A DNA stretch of 30,027 nucleotides from positions 1-30,027 of the forward strand of contig DNIF01000167.1 in assembly GCA_003485715.1 (NCBI GenBank), given 5' to 3'. Below the pieces are notes generated by a model, which worked only from the letters and a program-made list of their open reading frames with translations, was not told where the DNA came from and did not search any database. This document shows, piece by piece, positions 1-8,018 of this stretch. Made by a program: the position numbers and the translations under genes. Source of the stretch: Gammaproteobacteria bacterium (GTDB lineage: Bacteria; Pseudomonadota; Gammaproteobacteria; UBA7966). Position 1 is the first letter of the stretch; every line of letters begins with the position of its first letter.

Positions 1-978
1 CGGCAGCAGCAGGGCCGCGACCCGGCCGGTGGCCGTCGCTGCGGGACCGGCGAAGACCTTGAACTCCACCCCCTGCATCAGATCGGCCACGTCCACCAGT
101 TCGAGCGGCACGCGCAGATCGGGCTTGTCCGAGGCGTAGCGACGCATGGCCTCGGCGTAGGTCAGGCGCGGAAAGGGATCGGGCAGATCGACGCCGATGG
201 CCTCGCGGAAGACCTCGCGGATCATGCGCTCCATCAGATCGATGATCGCCTGCTGATCCATGAAGCTCGTCTCGAGATCGAGCTGGGTGAACTCGGGTTG
301 GCGATCGGCGCGCAAGTCTTCGTCGCGGAAGCAGCGCACGATCTGGTAGTAGCGATCCATGCCGCTCATCATGAGCAACTGCTTGAAGAGCTGCGGGCTC
401 TGCGGCAAGGCGAAGAAGTGGCCGTCGTGCACGCGCGAGGGCACGAGGTAGTCACGCGCGCCCTCGGGGGTTGCGCGCGTGAGCATCGGCGTCTCCACCT
501 CGAGGAAACCATTCGCGTCGAGGAAGCGCCGGAACAGGCCGGCCACGCGGGCGCGCAGGCGCAGGTTGCGCTGCATGTGCGGGCGACGCAGATCGATGTA
601 GCGGTGCCGCAGCCGCGCCTCTTCCTGCACGGTGTCGTCGTCCACCTGGAAGGGCGGCGTCTCGGCGGCACTCAGCACCTCGACCTCCGCGGCGATGAGT
701 TCGACCGCGCCGGTGGCGCGCTCGCTGTTCTCGGTGCCCGAGGGCCGGCGGCGCACACGCCCCGCGACGCGGAGGCAGTATTCCGGACGCACGCGCTCGG
801 CGGTGGCGAAGGTCTGCGGGCTGTCCGGGTCGAAGACCACCTGCAACAGCCCGTGGTGATCGCGCAGGTCGATGAAGATGACGCCCCCGTGGTCACGCCG
901 GCTATGCACCCAGCCACAGACACTGATCGTGGCATCGAGGTGGTCGGTATTCAGTTCACCGCAGTAGTGGGTGCGCAT
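1..978 (-). CDS. aspS: Aspartyl-tRNA synthetase (partial, C-terminal part beyond the window)
   Basis: Attaches aspartate to tRNA in the cytoplasm. The 326 visible codons run from an ATG at 976-978 to the window edge; bacterial AspRS is usually about 590 residues, so roughly the last 260 are missing. The N-terminal OB-fold anticodon-binding domain (about 1-110) starts MRTHYCGEL and contains CGWVHSRRDHGGVIF. The class II catalytic core begins after about 140, with TPEGARDYLVPSR, QSPQLFKQLLMMSG and the motif 2 stretch FRDEDLRADRQPEFTQ. His30 and Gly81 are the residues seen in non-discriminating AspRS enzymes, which also charge tRNA-Asn (family knowledge). It lies 113 bases downstream of fmdB on the same strand, a common proteobacterial pairing. 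Identification is secure; tRNA specificity is inferred. Confidence 0.97.
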   Translation of the reverse strand, partial: MRTHYCGELNTDHLDATISVCGWVHSRRDHGGVIFIDLRDHHGLLQVVFDPDSPQTFATAERVRPEYCLRVAGRVRRRPSGTENSERATGAVELIAAEVEVLSAAETPPFQVDDDTVQEEARLRHRYIDLRRPHMQRNLRLRARVAGLFRRFLDANGFLEVETPMLTRATPEGARDYLVPSRVHDGHFFALPQSPQLFKQLLMMSGMDRYYQIVRCFRDEDLRADRQPEFTQLDLETSFMDQQAIIDLMERMIREVFREAIGVDLPDPFPRLTYAEAMRRYASDKPDLRVPLELVDVADLMQGVEFKVFAGPAATATGRVAALLLP

Positions 979-1091
979 GGGGGGTTCCGCGAAAAGTTGG
1001 GCCGGGCAGGCAGTCGGGGCCTGCGGCGAGGCGCGAAATCCTACGGAGGCACCCCGGAGGCGGCAACCTCGCCCGGGCGACCTCGCTGCAA

Positions 1092-1427
1092 TCAGTCCTT
1101 CGCCGCCCCGGTGGTGGCCCCGGCGGCCGGTGTGGCCGAGCTCGTGTCACCACTGGACTTGGGGGCTGTCTCGGAGGAGGAGGTCGCGGCGGGCGCAGAC
1201 TCGGCCGTTCCCGACTTGCTGGTGGCGGCTTCCTTCTTCTTGCCGCCATCGCGGAAATCGGTGACGTACCAACCGGAGCCCTTCAACCGGAAGCCCGCCG
1301 CCGAGACCCGCTTGCGCAACCGCGACTCCTGGCATTCCGGACAGTCCACGAGGGCTGCATCCTTCATCGACTGCATCACTTCCATCTGATGGCCACAGCC
1401 ATCGCACTGGTATTCGTAGATCGGCAC
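1092..1427 (-). CDS. FmdB-family zinc-ribbon protein
   Basis: Small protein of 111 residues with the FmdB/CxxC_CxxC_SSSS regulatory-protein zinc ribbon. It starts PIYEYQC and has two CxxC pairs (C8/C11 and C29/C32) that should bind one zinc. The conserved stretch RVSAAGFRLKGSGWYVTDFR follows, and then a low-complexity Ala/Ser/Thr/Pro tail from about residue 60. The frame is open upstream to 1553, but the family's N-terminus begins at PIYEYQC. I therefore take the GTG at 1425-1427, which has an AGGAGA ribosome site at 1435-1440, seven bases away. It is followed by aspS on the same strand. The molecular function of the family is poorly defined; a role in regulation or amide metabolism is only historical naming. 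Confidence 0.9.
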   Translation of the reverse strand: MPIYEYQCDGCGHQMEVMQSMKDAALVDCPECQESRLRKRVSAAGFRLKGSGWYVTDFRDGGKKKEAATSKSGTAESAPAATSSSETAPKSSGDTSSATPAAGATTGAAKD

Positions 1428-1434
1428 CTTGTCG

Positions 1435-1440
1435 TCTCCT
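1435..1440 (-). promoter_or_regulatory. Ribosome binding site that sets the fmdB GTG start
   Basis: AGGAGA on the minus strand, seven bases before the GTG at 1427. It supports the short GTG start over the upstream ATG at 1553. Confidence 0.7.
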
Positions 1441-1557
1441 GGGGGTGAGGCCGGCCCGCCTGGGTATGCGGCCGCGGATGACTCAGGCACGGAAGGATAA
1501 TCCAGGCACCGGTCGTGTGAGCAGCGCGTAGGCCTCTCGGCCTCGCGCAGCATCGGC

Positions 1558-1563
1558 TATGCT
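1558..1563 (+). promoter_or_regulatory. Possible -10 box for tRNA-Lys
   Basis: TATGCT lies 24 bases before the tRNA and is followed by a run of G and C only. Such a GC-rich discriminator is typical of stringently controlled stable-RNA promoters. I see no convincing -35 box at the right spacing, so this is weak. Confidence 0.3.
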
Positions 1564-1587
1564 CCCGCCCCCGCCGCCCGACAGAAC

Positions 1588-1663
1588 GGGCCGTTAGCTC
1601 AGCCGGTAGAGCAGCGGACTTTTAATCCGTTGGTCGATGGTTCGAATCCATCACGGCCCACCA
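1588..1663 (+). tRNA. tRNA-Lys, anticodon TTT
   Basis: This is a 76-base tRNA that folds by eye. The acceptor arms are GGGCCGT (1588-1594) and ACGGCCC (1653-1659). The D stem is GCTC/GAGC, and the anticodon stem GCGGA/TCCGT has one G-T pair. The loop CTTTTAA carries the anticodon TTT at 1621-1623. The T arm contains GGTTCGAATCC. The CCA end is genomically encoded (1661-1663). It stands alone between divergently oriented fmdB and the cyclic-di-GMP gene. Confidence 0.97.
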
Positions 1664-1839
1664 TCGGAGCGGCAGGGGTATGGCCATGCCCCGCGCTGCG
1701 GGACTGCCACCTGTTCGCCGACCAGCGCGTGCAGGGCGCTGCTTCAAGCTCTCGCAAGCCCGTGCCGATAGCACGGCAAGACAAGCGCGGCGGAAATTTT
1801 GCCGTGCGTCGTGCCAACGGCAGGGACGCCAGCCACCCG

Positions 1840-4275
1840 ATGCAGATCCGGCACCGATTCCTTCTGATGGGCCTGCCCGGGCTCATCGTTCCGCTCGCCG
1901 GTCTGGCGGCCTCGGCCCTGTGGCTACAGTGGTCGGCCGATGAGACGGCTGCGGCGCGGCTCGCCGTCATGCAGACGCGCGCGCTGGCCCAGGGGGTAAG
2001 CTCAGCACTGGCGCGCGCCGAGGAAGATCTCGAGCGAATGGTCGCCAGCGAGCCCGCGCTCGCAGACCTGGCCACGCAGGGGCCGCCGGCCGCAGCCGCG
2101 CTCGAAGCGCTGCTCAAGCGTCTGGCGCGCGCCTGGCCGGCTTATGGAGAACTCCGCATCGCACCGCCCCCGGCGCTCCCGAACCCGGCACCGGTCAGTC
2201 CGCGCGAGCGTCCCGCGTGGATGCTCGAACTGGATGCGTCGCGTACGAATCAAGTGCTGCCGGCAGGCACATTCTCTCCAGCAGCCCCGGGTCCCGTGCT
2301 TGCCCACCGGATCGCACCGCAGGGGCCGTGGCTGCTTGCCGCCGTGCCGGTTGCGGTGATTGACGGCGAGGTCGGCTCACAGCCCGCACTCGAGCGGCCA
2401 TTGTTGTGGTTGCTGGACAACGAACGTCGCATCCTCGCGGCTAGCCACGCAGCGCACGTGCCCTGGTCCCTGGCGCCGGCGGAACTGGACGCGCTGCTGG
2501 CGGCCGGTGCAGCGGGCCAGATCCATCGTCAGCGCGTTGAAGACCTCGACCTCGGCGGTCTTGCCCAAGCACTTCCGGGCGGACTCACGGCCGTGGTGCT
2601 CGTTCCGCGTGCCGAGGTGTTTTTCGCAAGCCGCTGGCTGCTCGCCGGTCTCGGTGGCGCATTCGGGGCTGGCCTGCTGTTGTGGTTCCTCCACGGCCTG
2701 CTCGCGCAGCGCCTGCTGGTGCGCCCCATCGAGGATCTGACCGAGGCGGCCAAGGCCTTCGTCCGCAACGATGCGGGCTCGGGACTGCCCGTGTCGCACC
2801 AGTCTGTCGAGATCGCGGCTCTGGCGAAGACGCTCGAAGACGTGCGCCGCCATCTGCGCGAATCCACCGCCGAAGCTCATCGCCTCATCAATGCGGATGC
2901 GCTCACCGGCCTGCCCAACCGACGCTACATCATGCAGCGCCTCGCGGCCGAGATCGCCCGACTCGAGCGCCGGGCCGAAGGCTGCTTCGCCGTGATGTTC
3001 ATCGATCTGGATAACTTCAAAAGCATCAACGACAGCATGGGCCACAAGGCTGGTGACCGGCTGGTGGTCAAGGTGGCGCAGCGGCTGGTACAGGCGATCC
3101 GCGCCTACGACAGCGTCGTGCCTCCCGATCTCGAGCAGGCAGAGAGTGATACGCCCACATCCCTGGTCGCGCGCCTCGGCGGTGACGAATTCCTGCTCGT
3201 TCTGAATGACCTCAAGCAGCCGGAGGATGCCGCACGCATCGCTCAGCGCCTCTACGCGGCCTTCGATGAGCCCGTCGGGATCGATACGCTGCAGGTCTAC
3301 GTCAGCATGAGCATCGGCATCGTGCTGCACCCGGGCAGCGGGGATACCGCCGAGCAGCTCATCAAGAACGCAGACGTCGCCATGTACGCGGCCAAGGGTG
3401 CCGGCAAGAACCAATTCCGCTTCTACGAGGCGAGCATGGAGCGCTCGGCGCGGCGCACCCTGGAGATCGAGAACGCGATCAGGCAAGCCCTCACCGGTCA
3501 GGGTCTGAGTCTGTCCTTCCAGCCCCTGTTCAGCCTGCCGGATCGCCAATTCCGCGGCGCGGAGGTGCTGGTCCGCTGGCAGGATGCAGCCCTCGGAACC
3601 TTGAGCCCGGCAGAGTTCATCCCCGTAGCCGAGGCCTGCGGACTCATCCACGAACTCGGCAACTGGGTACTGCTTGAAGCCCTCACCCAGCTTCGCGACT
3701 GGAAGCGGGCTGGCCTCGACGTCGGTCGACTCTCGATCAATCTCTCAACGCATCAGGTGGAGTCCGAGGGTCTGGCTGACCGCGTGTTGTCACTGATCAG
3801 CCGCATGGAGCTTGCGCCTCAGGACATCGAGTTCGAGCTGACCGAGACGGCCGTCTTCCGTCATCGTGCAGTAGCCGTGCGCAATCTCATTGCGTTGCGT
3901 GAGGCCGGCGTGCGCTTTGCCTTGGATGACTTCGGCACAGGTTATTCATCGCTTTCCTGGGTGCAGCACTTCACGGTGGACGCCGTCAAGATCGACCGCA
4001 GCTTCGTGCAGGCCATCGGCACTCAGGACCGCCACCGCGCAGTCGTTGCGAGCGTGGTGGAACTGTGCCGGCGGCTGGCGCTGGATGTGGTCGCCGAGGG
4101 GGTGGAAAGCGAGGAACAGGCCGAGGCCCTTTGCATGCTGGGCTGCACCCACGCCCAAGGCTTCTACCTTAGCCATCCACTCGCACCGGAATCTCTGGCC
4201 GCCTTCGTGCGCGGCTTCGCGGTCGGCCACGCCGGCATCGAGGTTAGTGAACCAGCACATCGGCGTACCGGCTGA
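1840..4275 (+). CDS. Membrane GGDEF-EAL cyclic-di-GMP protein with periplasmic sensor domain
   Basis: This 811-residue protein makes and/or breaks cyclic-di-GMP at the inner membrane. In order: TM1 about 10-28; a periplasmic sensor region about 30-264 with no family I recognise; TM2 about 266-290; HAMP about 295-345; GGDEF domain about 360-525; EAL domain about 545-795. The GGDEF motif is intact at 447-451 and is preceded by DLDNFKSIND, so cyclase activity is possible. The RxxD inhibitory site five residues upstream is TPTS, so product inhibition is probably lost. The EAL motif is EVL (575-577). The other metal and catalytic positions are present (INLS, ELTE, DDFGTG, KIDRSF, AEGVE, QGF), which suggests active phosphodiesterase. 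The frame is open back into the tRNA; I start at the ATG just before the hydrophobic segment, with a weak AGGGA site. It converges on the secretion locus and may set adhesin output (inference). Confidence 0.88.
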   Translation: MQIRHRFLLMGLPGLIVPLAGLAASALWLQWSADETAAARLAVMQTRALAQGVSSALARAEEDLERMVASEPALADLATQGPPAAAALEALLKRLARAWPAYGELRIAPPPALPNPAPVSPRERPAWMLELDASRTNQVLPAGTFSPAAPGPVLAHRIAPQGPWLLAAVPVAVIDGEVGSQPALERPLLWLLDNERRILAASHAAHVPWSLAPAELDALLAAGAAGQIHRQRVEDLDLGGLAQALPGGLTAVVLVPRAEVFFASRWLLAGLGGAFGAGLLLWFLHGLLAQRLLVRPIEDLTEAAKAFVRNDAGSGLPVSHQSVEIAALAKTLEDVRRHLRESTAEAHRLINADALTGLPNRRYIMQRLAAEIARLERRAEGCFAVMFIDLDNFKSINDSMGHKAGDRLVVKVAQRLVQAIRAYDSVVPPDLEQAESDTPTSLVARLGGDEFLLVLNDLKQPEDAARIAQRLYAAFDEPVGIDTLQVYVSMSIGIVLHPGSGDTAEQLIKNADVAMYAAKGAGKNQFRFYEASMERSARRTLEIENAIRQALTGQGLSLSFQPLFSLPDRQFRGAEVLVRWQDAALGTLSPAEFIPVAEACGLIHELGNWVLLEALTQLRDWKRAGLDVGRLSINLSTHQVESEGLADRVLSLISRMELAPQDIEFELTETAVFRHRAVAVRNLIALREAGVRFALDDFGTGYSSLSWVQHFTVDAVKIDRSFVQAIGTQDRHRAVVASVVELCRRLALDVVAEGVESEEQAEALCMLGCTHAQGFYLSHPLAPESLAAFVRGFAVGHAGIEVSEPAHRRTG

Positions 4276-4387
4276 ACTGAATGCGTGTACGCGTGCGGCT
4301 GGCGCCGCACTGATCAGCAGCATCTTTTCAACGACCGTTTCACAGCGACTTGCGGACGCAGCTCATCATCCCCGCAATACGCCGCCA

Positions 4388-4464
4388 CCCCCGCGCAGGC
4401 AGGGACCCGGTGTCGTCGCGCCGTCGCTGGTAAAGGACCGGAACCCCGCCTGCGTGGGGATGAC
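4388..4464. repeat. Intergenic palindromic repeat between convergent genes
   Basis: An inverted pair in the 239-base gap between the GGDEF-EAL gene and the HlyD gene. The left arm, around CCCCGCGCAGGCAGGGA (4388-4404), pairs imperfectly with CCCCGCCTGCGTGGGGATGAC (4444-4464). The arms match the common type of proteobacterial intergenic element built on GTCATCCCCGCGCAGGCGGGG. The same element occurs at 9891-9987. It may act as a bidirectional transcription stop, but there is no T-run. I see no gene in this gap. Confidence 0.65.
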
Positions 4465-4514
4465 AGGACGGGGATAACGGGCGGCCTGCCGCACTCGGCG
4501 CACCCCCCGCCTCC

Positions 4515-5849
4515 TTAGCGTTCGCGCATGGCCTCGCCCAATCCTCGGTAGACCGGCTTCAGCAGGTACTCGAGGATCGTCTTCTCACCAGTCCGGATTG
4601 CCGCCTGCACGGTCATGCCGGGGACCAATCGGTTACGTTCCGGATCGGAGCCGAGATAACCCTGTTCGAGCACGATCTCCGCCCGATAGTACGGCCGCCC
4701 CTCGCTGTCGAGGTAGGTGCTGGGCGAGACACTGCGCAGACTGCCCTCGAGGTTACCGAAGCGTTGGGACTCAAATCCCGCGACGGTAACATCCACCCGT
4801 TGCCCGGGACGCAGGTAGCCGATGTCCTTCGGCTCGACCCGGGTCTCTGCGAGCAGTTCACCATCGGTGGGCACGAGTTCCAGCACCACAGCGCCAGGCT
4901 CCACCACGGACGACAATGTATGCACATTGAGAGCCTGGATGAGGCCACCCACTGGCGCGGTGATCGCAGTGCGATCGAGTCGATCGGTGAGGCGCAGGCG
5001 CTGCGCACTTGCCTCTGCAAGCTCAGCCGCTGCCTGCTCTGCTTCCAGCCGCAGATCCTGTCGCCAGCGGCCACGGACCTCGGCCATTTTCTCGTCGGTG
5101 GCGGCGATACCTGCGCGTGCGACGGAGATCTCGGCCTGCACGGCGTGCAACTGGCTCACATTCTGCGCGAGGTTGGCCTCGGCGGTGAGCGTATCCACCC
5201 GGGCGATGGCACCACGGCGATGCCCCTCGCTCTGCAACCGCTGACGCTCGCGCAGCATGTCCACCGACTGCTGTAGCGCATTCACCTGAGCGCCCTTGGA
5301 GCTGACTTCCTGCGCGAGACGCCTGCGCTCGGCATCGATCACCGCGAGTTGCTCTGCCAGCGCCGCCCGCTGCTCCGAGAACAGGCGCTGTTGCAAGGGA
5401 TCCTCCGCCGCCCTTCCCTGCAAAGCGTCAGCTCCCGTGAGCAAGGCCTCCAATCTGCCAAGGCGTGCCTCAAGAGCGCCAGCACGGGCTTCGATCTGCT
5501 GCACTTCGCTTGCGCTCGCATGTCGACTCAGCTCGATAAGCAGGTCGCCTGCTCGCACGTGATCGCCCTCACGCACGTGCACCGCATGCACGATCCCACC
5601 TTCGAGATGCTGGATTCGGTGGATGCGCTCAGCCGGCATGACGCTGCCTTCGGTCCTTGCCACTTCCACCAATGGCGCGAAGCCGGACCAGACGACTGCC
5701 CCCAGCACCAACGCTGCTGTGAACAAGGTACCGAACACGAGCACGATCGGGAGCCGCCCCTCTTCCAGCTCGATGACCTGCGACAGAACGCGCCCACGTA
5801 GATGGCGCGCGCCCTCACCGTTGGACGTGGGGCTCAGGTTAACCAGCAT
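4515..5849 (-). CDS. HlyD-type membrane fusion protein of type I secretion
   Basis: This 444-residue periplasmic adaptor should join the two ABC proteins encoded just upstream to an outer-membrane TolC-type channel. A short cytoplasmic N-terminus is followed by one membrane segment at about 33-55. The first lipoyl half comes next (IQHLEGGIVHAVHVREGDHV), then a long helical hairpin rich in Ala, Glu, Gln and Arg at about 105-270. The second lipoyl half and beta-barrel follow (ITAPVGGLIQALNVHTL, EPKDIGYLRPGQRVDV). The C-terminal pattern RLVPGMTVQAAIRTGEKTILEYLLKP is the usual end of the HlyD/PrtE group. The ATG follows a GGGAGG site and lies three bases after the stop of the upstream ABC gene, so translation is probably coupled. 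It is the last gene of the locus; no TolC homologue is visible. Confidence 0.95.
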   Translation of the reverse strand: MLVNLSPTSNGEGARHLRGRVLSQVIELEEGRLPIVLVFGTLFTAALVLGAVVWSGFAPLVEVARTEGSVMPAERIHRIQHLEGGIVHAVHVREGDHVRAGDLLIELSRHASASEVQQIEARAGALEARLGRLEALLTGADALQGRAAEDPLQQRLFSEQRAALAEQLAVIDAERRRLAQEVSSKGAQVNALQQSVDMLRERQRLQSEGHRRGAIARVDTLTAEANLAQNVSQLHAVQAEISVARAGIAATDEKMAEVRGRWRQDLRLEAEQAAAELAEASAQRLRLTDRLDRTAITAPVGGLIQALNVHTLSSVVEPGAVVLELVPTDGELLAETRVEPKDIGYLRPGQRVDVTVAGFESQRFGNLEGSLRSVSPSTYLDSEGRPYYRAEIVLEQGYLGSDPERNRLVPGMTVQAAIRTGEKTILEYLLKPVYRGLGEAMRER

Positions 5850-5852
5850 CGA

Positions 5853-8018
5853 TCATCCCTCCCGGCGCACTGCCGGCACCTTTGGCGCGAAGTATTCGTC
5901 GGGTGTCTGCACCGCCTTCAGCATGCCGCGCTCGATGACTACCACCCGATCCGCCAGCCGCACGTGGCTCGGCCGATGCGTGACCATCAGAATGGTGGCG
6001 TGCCCCTTGATGGCTTGAAGTGCGAGCATCAAGGCCTCGTCACCGTCATTATCCAGACCAGAGGCGGGCTCATCCAACAAAAGGATAGGCGAATCAACCA
6101 CCATCGCCCGAGCGATGCAGATGCCACGGATGAGGCTTACGGGCAGGCGGACGGTGCAGTGATCACCAACCTGTGTCCTGAAGCCCTCCGGCAGCGCCTC
6201 GATGGCCTTGAGGATCCCCGCGCGGAAACAGGCGCGGCGCAGATCGTCGTCAGTTGCCAGCGGGTGGCGTAGCCGCAGGTTCTGGGCAATGGTGCCGCGA
6301 AACAGCGAGGGCTGCTGCGGCACGTAACTGACCAGCCGCCGCAGATCCGCGACATCGAACTGCCGCGTATCGACACCATCGATGGCCACCGTACCAGACG
6401 CGATGGGATACATGGCGTTCACCAGCTTGAGCAACGTGGACTTCCCGGCCCCGTTGCTTCCGACGATCGCCACGAAACCTCGCGCCGGCACCTGGAAGCT
6501 GACACCCAGCAAGGCCGGGTCGGTATCAGGGCCATAGCGGAAGCTCACTCGATCGAAGCTGAGATGGCCCTTGACTTCCTGCGCGAGCAGCATGGATTTG
6601 CGCCCGCGACGCTCAACGGGCAAGGTCATCAACTGATTGACGTCGCGGATCGCGGCGGAGATGGCGTCGAAGCGGAAGGCCGCCACGAAGAGTCCCTGCA
6701 ACGGGGCCTGAACCCGCCACATGAGGGTCATGCTTGCAATGAGCGCCCCGACCGAGAGGGTTCCAGCCAGCACGGCCAGAGTACCGAAGCCGAGCATCGC
6801 CACGGCAGCCAGTGCCGTAACCAGACTGGTGATGCCACTGAGCAGGGCCTGGTCCATGACCGTCACGCGCGTGGCCTCCGCCTGCTCTGCGGTGACGGCC
6901 GCGAAGCGCTCGCGCCAGACCGGCTCCGCGCTTAGTGCCTTCAGCTCACGCAGGCCAGAGAAAGTCTCCATGAGCATCTGCTCACGTTGGGTGCGCGCCA
7001 CAGCCGCCGCCCTCAGGCCACGTCGAATTCGACCGATGCAAAGCCATGCCACCAATGCATAGCAGGCACTCGCAACCAGCGGTATGACTGCCAGCCAGCC
7101 ACCCAACCATGCGAGAGTGGCAAAGAAGATCGGTAGCGCGGGTAACTCGATGAGTGACACCAGCGCACCACCCGCGAAGAAGTCACGCAGATTGTCGAAC
7201 TGACGAATTTTTCCAAGCTGTGCCGCAAGCGGTGAACGCTCCGTCATCACCGGCGGCAGGTGCAGAAGCTGGCGAAAGGTGCCGGTGCTCAGGAGATAGT
7301 CCACCCGGCCCGCCAGTGTGCCGAGCGTCCAGGCGCGCAACATCCGCAAACAGAGCTCGAGTACGAGCACGAAGGCGATTCCGCCGACCAGCCACGGCAA
7401 GGAGGTCAATGCACGGATACCGATCACCTGGTCGTAGACCGCCATGATGAAGATCGGCACCGCGATGGTGGTAACGTTCAACCAGAACGTCATCGCCACA
7501 AGGTGCAGGAAAATCGCACCGAAGCGGCCCTTCAGGCGTGTGAACCATGGCTCGCCACTGCGATCTGCCGCGCCCGCGAGGTTATGCGTCTGGTCGAACA
7601 CGAATACGCGACCCGGTCCCGGGAGACTTCCCTCGCCCTCGGCGCGTGCATTGCCATCAAACCAGCGGAATCGATCGCCATCCCGCTGCCGCAGCAGCAG
7701 CACCTCACCTCGATTACCCACGAAGAGGGCCGGCAGCAGGCGCGGTTCTGGAGGCCGACCGGGGGCGATTGCCACCTCATGTGTCACGTACCCCAGATGC
7801 ACGAACAGATTGCGTAGGTCCACCAGGTCGAAGGTCGGCACGTGGTGGGGCAGAGACTCAATCAGTGGTGCCTGCCAATCGCGCAATCCCTGGTCATGGA
7901 TGAAGACGATGAGGCAGCCGAGCAGCGGCGAGAGTCTCGCGACCTCATCGAGGTCCCCGCGGCGAATCGCCTGGGCGACGTCCTCGGTCAGAATCGGCAG
8001 GTTGAGGGCCGCATTCAT
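5853..8018 (-). CDS. Type I secretion ABC transporter with C39-like domain and degenerate signature
   Basis: This 721-residue half-transporter in the inner membrane is one of two in the locus. Residues 1-145 resemble the C39-like domain of RTX exporters (DLRNLFVHLGYVTHEV, LPALFVGNRGEVLLL). The catalytic Cys motif is absent, so it would bind substrate rather than cleave a leader. A six-helix membrane domain follows (about 165-450, with FIMAVYDQVIG). The ATPase domain has Walker A GSNGAGKST (520-528), Q-loop VPQQPSLF, Walker B LLLDEP with Asp649/Glu650, and H-loop THRPSH. The ABC signature, normally LSGGQ, is LPVSL (625-629) with no glycine, which is odd. It overlaps the preceding ABC gene by ATGA and runs into hlyD. 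Likely partner: the 8015-9733 product, as a heterodimer (inference). Confidence 0.93.
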   Translation of the reverse strand: MNAALNLPILTEDVAQAIRRGDLDEVARLSPLLGCLIVFIHDQGLRDWQAPLIESLPHHVPTFDLVDLRNLFVHLGYVTHEVAIAPGRPPEPRLLPALFVGNRGEVLLLRQRDGDRFRWFDGNARAEGEGSLPGPGRVFVFDQTHNLAGAADRSGEPWFTRLKGRFGAIFLHLVAMTFWLNVTTIAVPIFIMAVYDQVIGIRALTSLPWLVGGIAFVLVLELCLRMLRAWTLGTLAGRVDYLLSTGTFRQLLHLPPVMTERSPLAAQLGKIRQFDNLRDFFAGGALVSLIELPALPIFFATLAWLGGWLAVIPLVASACYALVAWLCIGRIRRGLRAAAVARTQREQMLMETFSGLRELKALSAEPVWRERFAAVTAEQAEATRVTVMDQALLSGITSLVTALAAVAMLGFGTLAVLAGTLSVGALIASMTLMWRVQAPLQGLFVAAFRFDAISAAIRDVNQLMTLPVERRGRKSMLLAQEVKGHLSFDRVSFRYGPDTDPALLGVSFQVPARGFVAIVGSNGAGKSTLLKLVNAMYPIASGTVAIDGVDTRQFDVADLRRLVSYVPQQPSLFRGTIAQNLRLRHPLATDDDLRRACFRAGILKAIEALPEGFRTQVGDHCTVRLPVSLIRGICIARAMVVDSPILLLDEPASGLDNDGDEALMLALQAIKGHATILMVTHRPSHVRLADRVVVIERGMLKAVQTPDEYFAPKVPAVRREG

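Noticed and set aside
298..1389. Long plus-strand open frame (363 codons)
   Set aside because: It lies opposite aspS and fmdB, whose family motifs are clear. It has no recognisable domain and is rich in Ala, Gly, His and Arg, as antisense frames in GC-rich genes are.
2377..3651. Minus-strand open frame of 424 codons
   Set aside because: Antisense of the GGDEF-EAL gene, with no family features.
5853..6300. Active C39 leader peptidase on the first ABC protein
   Set aside because: The N-terminal domain has no QxxCGPAxL-type catalytic Cys, and the adhesin has no double-glycine leader. It is called C39-like only.
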